Source: an uncultured Desulfuromonadales bacterium | GTDB lineage: Bacteria > Desulfobacterota > Desulfuromonadia > Geobacterales > Pseudopelobacteraceae | NCBI GenBank assembly: GCA_903868145.1 | Contig: CAIPTY010000076.1 | Coordinates: forward strand, 1-37,025 | DNA length: 37,025 nt | Reading direction: 5' to 3' | Part shown: positions 1-6,353 of the stretch, one piece after another | Layout: each line of letters opens with the position of its first letter | How positions within the stretch are numbered: the stretch's first letter is position 1 | The notes under the pieces: generated by a model | The model's input: only the letters and a program-made list of their open reading frames with translations | The model's database searches: none | What the model was told of the DNA's origin: nothing | Position numbers and translations under genes: made by a program

Positions 1-622
1 GGTGATGTCACCGTACCACGCAGTTGCTTCCCCACCCGTGTTATCAGTATCGGTCATGATGGCAATTGCACCGATCTCCCGCGGCTCCTCGCCGAACAGC
101 TTCCGGTAATCCGAGAGAATATCGCGCTCTTCCGTGACCCACTGTCCGACCTTATCGGATCCGGACTCTACGGCCAGCATCATGGCGTTGGCGGTGAATG
201 CATTGGGGAGGTGCGCGCCCTTTGACAGCCGGTTGGCCCAGATATAGTTGACAGCTTTGGTCTGCCAGAAAAAACGTCCCGGAAAAACTACATAGACCCG
301 CGCTGCATAATCATCCCCCACCTTGCTTCTCTCATCTCCATTCCGAACGGTTGCAGCCACTTTCCACGTCCATCGCAGATAGCGATACCGGGCCGGATCA
401 AGCTGCACCTTTTTAAAGAGTCCTGAAGCCGTCCCCTTGCTCACGGCTTTTACCACCTTCCGTTCGCCATCCGGGATGAGAGTGTACTCCGTACTACCTT
501 TAAAGCTCTTTGCATCCCATCCTGACAGACCTTCAGTTGTAAAACTGCCGACCGCAATCGTGGCGGCATGGACAGTCGGCGGTAGACATAAGAAAATTAT
601 AAATAAAATAACTGTTTTCATC
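1..622 (-). CDS. DUF3047 family exported protein (C-terminus cut by window edge)
   Basis: The gene runs off the left edge, so only about 207 N-terminal residues are seen. It begins with a typical Sec signal peptide: a short basic start (MKTV), a hydrophobic core of about 12 residues, and a likely cleavage after VHA-A near residue 20. The mature part contains the features I associate with DUF3047: a lone early W (GLSGWDAKSF), a YLRWTWKV strand, DDYAARVYVVFPG, and a late IAIMTDTDNTGG segment. The family is found in envelope proteins of proteobacteria, and its biochemical role is not known to me. The start is set by a GGGGGAG ribosome site 7 bases upstream of ATG at 622. It is divergent from the LysR gene, which may control it; that is inference from layout only. 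Confidence 0.8.
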
Positions 623-660
623 AAATATCTCCCCCAAATTTTTTCTACCATGCATTGTTA

Positions 661-689
661 TTGTAATACAGACCGAATTTTTGTATATT
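661..689 (+). promoter_or_regulatory. Predicted sigma-70 promoter of the LysR gene
   Basis: TTGTAA at 661-666 and TATATT at 684-689 are separated by 17 bases, matching four and five of six consensus positions. The start codon at 732 would leave a leader of roughly 36 bases. It is prediction by eye only. Confidence 0.5.
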
Positions 690-702
690 GCCGATGGATT
701 GT

Positions 703-717
703 ATCGATTATGACGAT
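703..717. promoter_or_regulatory. Candidate LysR-type operator (T-N11-A dyad)
   Basis: ATCG at 703-706 and CGAT at 714-717 form an inverted repeat with 7 bases between the arms, and it contains the T-N11-A pattern of LysR-type boxes. It lies between the predicted transcription start and the LysR start codon, a position compatible with autorepression. The dyad is short and could be chance. Confidence 0.3.
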
Positions 718-731
718 AATGGTGAAATAAC

Positions 732-1664
732 ATGACGTTAAAACAGCTTGAAGTATTCGTCGCTGTAGCGGAAACCTGCAGCTTTTCCCGGGGTGCCGAT
801 AAAACCTGTATTACCCAGTCAACGGCCAGCCAACATATCCAGGGGTTGGAGGAGGAACTGGGTGCAAAGCTGTTTGATCGGGGTCGGGGCGGCGCTCTCC
901 TGACTGAAGCTGGAAAAATACTGTTTTCCCGTGCCACCAGAATACTGTCGGAATGTGACGAGTCACGCTCGGCGATCCGGCGCTTTCTGGGGATGGAGGA
1001 TGTGGTGCTGAAGGTCGGTGCCAGCAATATCCCCGGAACCTGCCTGATTCCCGGGATGCTGGGCCGCTTCCAGGTCGAATGCCCGCGTGTTCGTCTGGAA
1101 GTCTCACAGGGCGACAGCAGGTCGGTCGCCCTGCAGCTGGTGAATGAAGAAATCGAGCTGGGTTTCATCGGCGGACGATACGAGGATGACCGCGTCCGCT
1201 TTGAGGAGATCGGTGAGGACTCGATCGTCTGCGCCGTATCCCCCGGCAAGGTTGAAGCAGCAAAAGCCAGTCTGAGCCAGGCCGAGTTGTGCAAGGTTCC
1301 CCTGATTGTGAGGGAGTCGGGTTCAGGCACGCAGCAGGCGGTCTATGACGCCCTGTCCGGGACGTGGATCAATCTGGATTCGCTGAGAATCATCGCGGTT
1401 CTGGGGAGCAGCGAAGCGGTGAAACGGGCACTTCTGGAGGGAGTCGGCTATGCCTTCGTCTCCAGCAAATCGATTGCGGAAGAGCTTGCGGACGGTCAAC
1501 TGATGACTGTCCGTATTCCAGGGGTGAATATTTCCCGAAAATTCTACGCTGCGCAACGTGCAGGCAGAGAACTCTCTCCGGCTGCTGCTGCTTTCCTCGC
1601 CATGATACTGGCCGACCGGGATCAGTGCCAGCTTAAAACGGGAGCCGGTAAGGGATACCGGTAA
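732..1664 (+). CDS. LysR-type transcriptional regulator
   Basis: This 310-residue protein has the standard LysR length. An N-terminal winged helix-turn-helix covers about residues 1-60, with the signature ITQSTASQHIQGLEEELG followed by KLFDR. The effector-binding domain covers about residues 90-295, with LRIIAVLGSSEAVKRALLEG and GVGYAFVSS as the typical late segments. It binds DNA as a dimer or tetramer and responds to a small ligand that cannot be read from the sequence. The overall pattern resembles the CysB/CysL-like group and regulators linked to selenium metabolism in anaerobic Desulfuromonadota, but that subgroup call is tentative. It is divergent from the DUF3047 gene, with 109 bases holding a promoter and a T-N11-A dyad. 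It ends 22 bases before the convergent rubredoxin-like gene. Confidence 0.9.
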   Translation: MTLKQLEVFVAVAETCSFSRGADKTCITQSTASQHIQGLEEELGAKLFDRGRGGALLTEAGKILFSRATRILSECDESRSAIRRFLGMEDVVLKVGASNIPGTCLIPGMLGRFQVECPRVRLEVSQGDSRSVALQLVNEEIELGFIGGRYEDDRVRFEEIGEDSIVCAVSPGKVEAAKASLSQAELCKVPLIVRESGSGTQQAVYDALSGTWINLDSLRIIAVLGSSEAVKRALLEGVGYAFVSSKSIAEELADGQLMTVRIPGVNISRKFYAAQRAGRELSPAAAAFLAMILADRDQCQLKTGAGKGYR

Positions 1665-1686
1665 TTTTCAGCTCGTTACGGCAGGC

Positions 1687-1791
1687 TTATTCAGCCTTGA
1701 CGAATTGCCCCTTCTCTCCGCATTTCTCGCATTTCTGAGGTTTGCAGCGCCCTTCCTTAGCGAATCCGCACGAACATTTCCAGGTAGCCAT
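1687..1791 (-). CDS. RCKP-type rubredoxin-like miniprotein (34 aa)
   Basis: A 34-residue protein starting MATWKCSCG and containing GRCKPQKCEKCGEKG. Cysteines occur as C-x-C near the N-terminus, then C-K-P, then C-x2-C, so four to five could bind one iron or zinc as in half a rubredoxin. The RCKP motif names a recognised family of tiny rubredoxin-like proteins common in Desulfuromonadota and other anaerobes; function is not established. The start is ATG at 1791 because GGGAGG lies 8 bases upstream. The longer in-frame extension up to 1872 has no ribosome site and looks non-coding. It would be cytoplasmic, since there is no signal peptide. It converges on the LysR gene and diverges from a small membrane protein. 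Confidence 0.8.
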   Translation of the reverse strand: MATWKCSCGFAKEGRCKPQKCEKCGEKGQFVKAE

Positions 1792-1881
1792 GGTGTTTCC
1801 TCCCGTGTGTGGAATGTGTGATACTCTTGTGATGGATGGTTTGCAATGCAGGAGAAGTGATGATACATTCAATCCCGCTGG

Positions 1882-1896
1882 TTGTTATATTAACAA
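1882..1896. repeat. Perfect 15-bp inverted repeat upstream of small membrane protein gene
   Basis: TTGTTA at 1882-1887 and TAACAA at 1891-1896 flank a central TAT. It lies in the 117-base gap between the divergent rubredoxin-like and small membrane-protein genes, 12 bases before the latter's start codon. It could be an operator or chance in an AT-rich stretch. Confidence 0.35.
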
Positions 1897-1908
1897 GGAC
1901 TTGATCTC

Positions 1909-2109
1909 ATGAGTGAAATGATTTTTCTGCTACTTTTCTTCGGAATTCCGGGTCTGTTCGGCTGTATCATGGCTCGGAAGCGGGGCAAGAACCCTTTCCT
2001 ATGGGGTATTCTCTGTGCAATCTTTCCCTTTTTTCTGCTGGTACTCAAGTTGCAGTACAAGCCTATGCAAAAGTCACTTGATACGCCACCAGCTCCACCC
2101 ATCCCCTGA
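1909..2109 (+). CDS. Small single-helix or two-helix membrane protein (66 aa)
   Basis: The protein starts MSEMIFLLLFFGIPGLFG, a hydrophobic segment, then a basic loop (MARKRGKNP), then a second hydrophobic segment (FLWGILCAIFPFFLLVL), and a proline-rich tail. The layout suggests a helical hairpin with the basic loop in the cytoplasm. I do not recognise a function. The KRGKNPxLWG loop between two short helices recurs in small uncharacterised bacterial membrane proteins. AAGGA lies about 11 bases before the ATG, which is a little far. It converges with the GspE-type gene, whose stop lies 12 bases away. It is probably real given its clear membrane pattern, but there is no other support. Confidence 0.55.
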   Translation: MSEMIFLLLFFGIPGLFGCIMARKRGKNPFLWGILCAIFPFFLLVLKLQYKPMQKSLDTPPAPPIP

Positions 2110-2121
2110 GGTGGCTCCGTA

Positions 2122-4428
2122 TTACTTTATGCAGACCTTCCGCACCTCTTTAATATCTGTCAAACCTGCAAAACACTTGAGAATGCCGTCCTGTTTAAGG
2201 GTCGTCATGCCGTCATCCATGGCCTGACGCCTGATCAGTTCGATCTCCGACTTGCGTTTGATGAGAGCCTTCATCGGATCAGTCCCCTCCAGCAGTTCAT
2301 GCAGACCCAACCGCCCCTTGTAGCCCGAATCACCGCACTTTGGACAACCGACCGCCTTATGCAGCTTTATGTCCACCGGTTTGATGCCTGTTTTTCTAAA
2401 ATCCTCGATACCATATTCGATAATGATGTCTTCGAGTTCTTTCCGTTCGGGGGAATATTCCTGCTTGCATTCGCCGCACAGCCGCCGTGCCAGACGCTGA
2501 GCCAGGATGCAGAGGATGGCATCCGAGAAGCTGAACGGGTCAAGCTCCATGTCCAGCAGACGCGTGATCGTCTCCGGCGCCGAATTGGTATGCAGGGTTG
2601 AGAATACCAGATGACCGGTCAGGGAGGACTCCACGCCGATTTCGGCCGTCTCCTGGTCTCGCATCTCGCCCACCATGATTACGTCCGGGTCGGCGCGGAG
2701 GAAGGAGCGCAGGGCGGCGGCAAAGGTAAAACCGATTTTCGGATGAACCTGAACCTGGCGCAGGCCGCGCTGGGTTATTTCAACCGGGTCCTCGGCGGTC
2801 CAGATCTTTGTTTCCGGCGTATTGATGACCGAGATGGCCGAATGAAGCGTCGTTGTCTTGCCCGAGCCTGTTGGTCCGACAACCAGTATCAGGCCGTAGG
2901 GTTGTCTGACGCAGCTTTCAAGCACGCGCGAGTTGCGTTCGGTAAGTCCCAGCTTGTCGTAGGGGAGCGCCGCTTCGCCTGATGCCAGCACGCGCATCAC
3001 CACATCCTCAAGCTGCCCGGCAGTCGGAACGGTGGCGACGCGCAACTCTACAGCCAGCGGGCCGAACTTCTTGAAATCAATCTTGCCGTCCTGGGGTTTG
3101 CGGCGTTCCGAGATGTCCAGGCCGCACATGATCTTGATGCGTGAGGGGATGGCGTATTTGTATTTGTAGGGTATGCGCTGGTAGAGTTGGCAGCGACCGT
3201 CGATGCGCATGCGTACCTGGACATCTTCCTTGCCGGGGTACGGCTCGATGTGGATATCCGAGACCTTCCGCTGTACAGCGTCCATGATGATCTTGTTGAC
3301 CAGTTGCACGATCACGCTGTCCTGTTCCGAAACCTTTTGGGACTCGTTCTCTATTTCCGGTTCGTCGCTGGAATCCAGCTTGTTGAGCAGATCGTTGATG
3401 CTGCCGCTCGATGCGATTGATGCGCCCTGGTTGTAGAAAAGGCTCACGTAGTTCTGGATATCGTCCCGGAAGGCTCCCAGGTAGCTGATGCGCTTGTATT
3501 CGGGATAGACGAACTTGATGGTATCGTGCCGCGCAAGGTCAGTCGGCTCATCCATGATGATGTGCAGGATGCCGTTTTCGATCTTGAAAGGCACCCACCG
3601 CTCCTTTACAAGCCGGTCGGGTCTGACCCGTTTCAGGAGTTCGTCGTCCAGCGGCGGAGAGGTTGGCTCGTATCCGATGAATTCGGTGCCGAAAAACAGG
3701 GAAAGGTTTTTGGCCATTTCCTCTTTCGGAATGCTGAAATCCCGCATCAGTACATAATCCATCCCGATTCTTGGCACATCCGGATGAGCCGCAGCTTTTT
3801 CCAGTATCTTGTCGTCCAGAAGATTCTTGTCCAGCAGGTAATTGTAGCGCGCCTTGTGCCTGATGACCTTGGTGGTGATCGAGAGACGGTAGATATTGTG
3901 AATGGCGATGGAGAGCGACGCAGCCAGTTCCTGGGCATAGCTGATGTCAATGTCGTCGAAAAGCGTGCCATCTTTCTTGTTTATGACCTGGATGACGCCG
4001 ATCAGGGTTTTCTGGAACTTCATCGGGATGCACAGAACCTGTTTTGTGAGGAATCCGGTTTTCTTGTCCCAACTGTCGTCAAATTTCAGATTGCTGCCAA
4101 TCATGTAGAGCTCGTGGGAATCGTAGGCATTCTTTATGTGGAGGGTCGTTCCGGTTATGGCGCAGTAGCCCGCCAGGCTGCTGTCGCTTGTCGGAATAAC
4201 GATCTGCTGCACCTCTATTCCTGACTTTACCTTTGAAATAAGCATGTTACGCTTGGCATCAGCCAGGAATATGGTCAGCCGTTCGGCGCTGAAGAGGCCG
4301 GCGATGCTGTCTTTGATCTGAATAAGAATGGTGTTGAGATTGTCGGCAGAGTGGATTTCGTTGATCTTGTCCATCAGCCGCTTGCGGTATTCAAGCTGTT
4401 GCCTGAGGGCGTCTGTTTCCTGAGCCAT
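2122..4428 (-). CDS. GAF domain-fused GspE/PilB-type secretion or pilus ATPase
   Basis: A 768-residue protein if started at ATG 4428, where AGGA lies 7 bases upstream; an in-frame ATG at 4476 lacks a ribosome site. The N-terminal 180 residues are a GAF sensor domain (VLCIPMKFQ, LIGVIQVINK). An MshEN/GspE N-terminal domain follows, then the hexameric ATPase core: Walker A GPTGSGKTTT near residue 520, Asp box with AEDPVEI, Walker B DPDVIMVGEMRDQETA, His box TGHLVFSTLHTN, and a zinc-type CxxC pair (CGECKQEY, then CPKCGDSGYKG). All catalytic motifs look intact. Such ATPases power type II secretion or type IV pilus assembly from the cytoplasmic membrane face. No other pilus or secretion gene is nearby, so the partner machine is unknown. 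The GAF domain suggests control by a small ligand or redox signal (inference). Confidence 0.9.
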   Translation of the reverse strand: MAQETDALRQQLEYRKRLMDKINEIHSADNLNTILIQIKDSIAGLFSAERLTIFLADAKRNMLISKVKSGIEVQQIVIPTSDSSLAGYCAITGTTLHIKNAYDSHELYMIGSNLKFDDSWDKKTGFLTKQVLCIPMKFQKTLIGVIQVINKKDGTLFDDIDISYAQELAASLSIAIHNIYRLSITTKVIRHKARYNYLLDKNLLDDKILEKAAAHPDVPRIGMDYVLMRDFSIPKEEMAKNLSLFFGTEFIGYEPTSPPLDDELLKRVRPDRLVKERWVPFKIENGILHIIMDEPTDLARHDTIKFVYPEYKRISYLGAFRDDIQNYVSLFYNQGASIASSGSINDLLNKLDSSDEPEIENESQKVSEQDSVIVQLVNKIIMDAVQRKVSDIHIEPYPGKEDVQVRMRIDGRCQLYQRIPYKYKYAIPSRIKIMCGLDISERRKPQDGKIDFKKFGPLAVELRVATVPTAGQLEDVVMRVLASGEAALPYDKLGLTERNSRVLESCVRQPYGLILVVGPTGSGKTTTLHSAISVINTPETKIWTAEDPVEITQRGLRQVQVHPKIGFTFAAALRSFLRADPDVIMVGEMRDQETAEIGVESSLTGHLVFSTLHTNSAPETITRLLDMELDPFSFSDAILCILAQRLARRLCGECKQEYSPERKELEDIIIEYGIEDFRKTGIKPVDIKLHKAVGCPKCGDSGYKGRLGLHELLEGTDPMKALIKRKSEIELIRRQAMDDGMTTLKQDGILKCFAGLTDIKEVRKVCIK

Positions 4429-4810
4429 GGCGCGATCCTGAGCAGAAGTGATGTAAAATCGATGCGATACTAACATAAATGCATCAATTCACAAGAGCAT
4501 AATACGCAATAATCCTGAAAGCGGCAGTTGAATACCACAGTGAGGCTGAGATCCCAGATAAATCAACGGCTTGAAACAAAAAAGCTGTAATCCTTCCGGG
4601 TGAGTTGTAAAACCAGTTTTCAGCTTATATCTCTCTGATTTACTCTGTGCTTCTGTATTTCAAATTCTTTTTGCGAATAATTCTATAACGAGCTGTACCG
4701 AATTTCACTGTACATAATCAGAAAAGTGGGATAGTTTGCCTCCCCACGTGATACGAGAGCTTCGTTCTCACGGAAATAAACCCAAACCCACAAAGGAAAG
4801 GAGTACCCGG
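4429..4810. other. Intergenic region between GspE-type gene and split lipoprotein gene
   Basis: This 382-base divergent gap is AT-richer than its surroundings. It must contain promoters for both neighbours. TATAAC near 4683 and CATAAT near 4710 are possible -10 boxes for the plus-strand lipoprotein, and TATTAT on the minus strand near 4510 is possible for the ATPase. None has a convincing -35 at normal spacing. I see no RNA gene or convincing open reading frame. Confidence 0.4.
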
Positions 4811-5004
4811 ATGAAAAGAATTTCTGCTGTTGTTACCCTGCTGATTGTCGCCTTGTTTGTTGCTGGTGGTTGTACCAGTGATCCTGTCAAGGATGATATT
4901 GTCTCGTATACCAAAGCGGTTGCGCCCGTGATAAAGGGGGCTCAGGGTATTGAAAAAAAGAGTGCGGAGATTGGCAAGGAAACCGATCCGAAGGTATTGG
5001 CCAC

Positions 5005-5007
5005 TAA
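5005..5007. repeat. Target-site duplication, left copy (TAA)
   Basis: TAA directly precedes the left inverted repeat and recurs at 5933-5935 after the right one. The flanks CTAAG on both sides also allow a 4-base CTAA reading that fits the YTAR preference of IS5-group elements. The exact edge cannot be fixed from one copy. Confidence 0.7.
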
Positions 5008-5026
5008 GAACCTATCCGTAAATAAA
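5008..5026 (+). repeat. IS terminal inverted repeat, left (transposase 3' side)
   Basis: The sequence GAACCTATCCGTAAATAAA matches the reverse complement of 5914-5932 at 18 of 19 positions, differing only at the fifth base. Confidence 0.88.
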
Positions 5027-5416
5027 GCCTGCTTTTCTAAAGGCGATAATGGCCGCAGCCATGTGTAATAATGCTTCATAGGTATTGGTGATTTTTTCGT
5101 ATCGCACCAGCAGTTTTCTGAATCTGTTGAACCAGGAGTGAGTTACCTCGACAATCCACCGGCGGCATTTAAACTCCGGGTTGTCTTTCTTCTCCTGAAT
5201 TTCTTCACCCCGCTGCTTTACATGTGGGATGTAGTTCCGATCTTTGATAGCTTTCTTCGCAGGTTCGCCGGTGTAACCCTTGTCAGCACACAGATGCTGA
5301 ACAGTGTCTGGGCGTTCGATGATGATCTCATCGAGTACGAGTTCAAGTTGGCTCACATCGTGTCTGTTTGCTCCTGTTACGACTATCGACAAGGGGACGC
5401 CACGCCCGTCCACCAA
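5012..5416 (-). CDS. IS5-family transposase, C-terminal frame (orfB)
   Basis: This frame encodes the second half of a DDE transposase: DGRGVPLSIVVTGANRHD, the second catalytic Asp in ADKGYTG, and the Glu in IVEVTHSWFNRFRK, ending AAAIIAFRKAGFIYG close to the element's edge. The listed start is a TTG with no ribosome site. The frame is open only from a TAG just upstream of the A6 run, so it is probably expressed as a fusion with frame A. It lies one base forward (+1) of frame A. The overlap is 74 bases. Confidence 0.8.
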   Translation of the reverse strand: MVDGRGVPLSIVVTGANRHDVSQLELVLDEIIIERPDTVQHLCADKGYTGEPAKKAIKDRNYIPHVKQRGEEIQEKKDNPEFKCRRWIVEVTHSWFNRFRKLLVRYEKITNTYEALLHMAAAIIAFRKAGFIYG

Positions 5417-5846
5417 GATATGGCGCTTGCTGCCGTTTTTTCCCCCGGTCAGTCGGGTTGCGACCTACGGTCTCTTGAGCCATTGGGGCTTTGGTCATCG
5501 CTCCATCAATACTTTGCCAGTGCCAGGCAATGCCTTCCATCTCATCGTATTCTGCAAGGCCGGCACGCCAGATGGAAACAAAGAAACCGGCATGCATCCA
5601 TCGCATGAAATGGGTGTGAATTGCGCTTGGGCTTCCAAACCGCTCCTTTGGCAATGCCTTCCATTGGCACCCAGTTCGTAGCACGTACATGATAGCTTCA
5701 AAGATCTGACGATGCTCCATCGGTTTCCTGCCGCCTCCAGATTTGCGCCGGTAAGCTTTGTTCGGGTCACGCTCTGGAGCAGGAACCAGGGAAGATACCT
5801 TCTCCCAGAAAGCATCAGAGACTTCCCATGACTGAATCTTTGCCAT
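5343..5846 (-). CDS. IS5-family transposase, N-terminal frame (orfA)
   Basis: Frame A starts MAKIQSWEVSDAFWEKV, with GGAGG about 6 bases before the ATG. It carries the N-terminal DUF4096-like helix-turn-helix region (RRKSGGGRKPMEHRQIFEAI, TGCQWKALP) and the first catalytic Asp in SIDGAMTKAP. The family-like protein continues TDRGK and then NGSKRH, but here the frame switches at an A6 run preceded by G5 (near 5440-5450). Reading straight on gives a divergent tail ending SKQTRCEPT. One A fewer would fuse the frames in phase. This may be programmed slippage, as in other elements of this group, or an inactivating mutation. Confidence 0.8.
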   Translation of the reverse strand: MAKIQSWEVSDAFWEKVSSLVPAPERDPNKAYRRKSGGGRKPMEHRQIFEAIMYVLRTGCQWKALPKERFGSPSAIHTHFMRWMHAGFFVSIWRAGLAEYDEMEGIAWHWQSIDGAMTKAPMAQETVGRNPTDRGKKRQQAPYLGGRAWRPLVDSRNRSKQTRCEPT

Positions 5847-5913
5847 AACATCCTCCCAGCAAATGTGATCAATGCTGGAAGGTGATAGTACCAGAAAAGC
5901 TAAAAAAGTATAT

Positions 5914-5932
5914 TTTATTTACGGATAAGTTC
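5914..5932 (-). repeat. IS terminal inverted repeat, right (transposase 5' side)
   Basis: The reverse complement reads GAACTTATCCGTAAATAAA, pairing with 5008-5026 at 18 of 19 positions. It sits about 67 bases upstream of the orfA start. Confidence 0.88.
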
Positions 5933-5935
5933 TAA
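5933..5935. repeat. Target-site duplication, right copy (TAA)
   Basis: This is the second TAA copy, directly after the right inverted repeat. The host reading frame resumes through it as AAG TTT AAA. Confidence 0.7.
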
Positions 5936-6242
5936 GTTTAAAAATGAGCTGCTGCCATTAGTGGTAGATCTTAAAGGAAAGTTGGAAGCGGTAAAACCGG
6001 CAACCAAGGAAGTTCAGGATATTCATAATGCGTATCTTGGCGTCATAAAAAATACGGAAGACGGTATCAGGGGTGTGGCCGAGGCTTTGGAAAAACAGGA
6101 TCAGAAGCTTGCCAAGGCGTCAGCAGACAAACTGTCGGGTGTTGATCAGGGAGAACAGAAGTTCCTGAAGGATATTGCCGATCTTGCGCAAAAACATAAC
6201 GTAAAGCTTCAATAGTCAACGACAAATGAACTGAAAGACACA

Positions 6243-6272
6243 CAAGGCCCGGAGCGAACGCACCGGGCCTTG
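6243..6272. terminator. GC-rich hairpin between convergent genes
   Basis: CAAGGCCCGG and CCGGGCCTTG form a perfect 10-bp stem with a 10-base loop, 27 bases after the lipoprotein stop. The T-tract is weak (TTGTTCC). It lies between the split lipoprotein and the convergent helicase gene and could serve both strands. Confidence 0.7.
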
Positions 6273-6353
6273 TTCCGCGTCCAGTATGCTGATATAACAA
6301 TCTACGATCGGCTCATTGCCTGCAATGCAGCGTATGATTTGTCCTTTGCACCC

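Larger units (their letters stand above)
5008..5932 (-). mobile_element. IS5-family insertion sequence, 925 bp
   Basis: The element is bounded by 19-bp inverted repeats with one mismatch and by TAA duplications. It carries a two-frame DDE transposase on the minus strand. Catalytic residues are visible: first Asp in WQSIDGAMTKAP (frame A), second in CADKGYTG and Glu in RRWIVEVTHSWFNRFRK (frame B). Size, terminal repeats, YTAR-like or TNA target and split transposase point to the IS427/IS1031-like part of the IS5 family. The subgroup is not settled. It is inserted in a lipoprotein gene, in the opposite orientation to it. No passenger gene is present. Confidence 0.92.
4811..6215 (+). pseudogene. 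Lipoprotein gene split by an IS5-family insertion
   Basis: The 5' part (4811-5007) starts at ATG with AAAGGAG 8 bases upstream. It encodes a lipoprotein signal peptide: MKRIS, a hydrophobic core, and the lipobox AGGC with Cys at residue 21. The 3' part (5936-6215) continues as a lysine-rich, probably helical segment ending KHNVKLQ. Deleting the insertion plus one TAA copy joins residue 65 to KFKNELLPL with no frame change, giving a 158-residue periplasmic or outer-membrane lipoprotein. Its family is unknown to me; the charged helical pattern hints at coiled-coil structure. As it stands, translation would run into the element and stop at 5068 after 85 residues. A GTG at 5961 could restart the C-terminal part, but without a signal peptide. 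A terminator follows at 6243-6272. No internal decay is seen, so the disruption looks recent. Confidence 0.85.
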
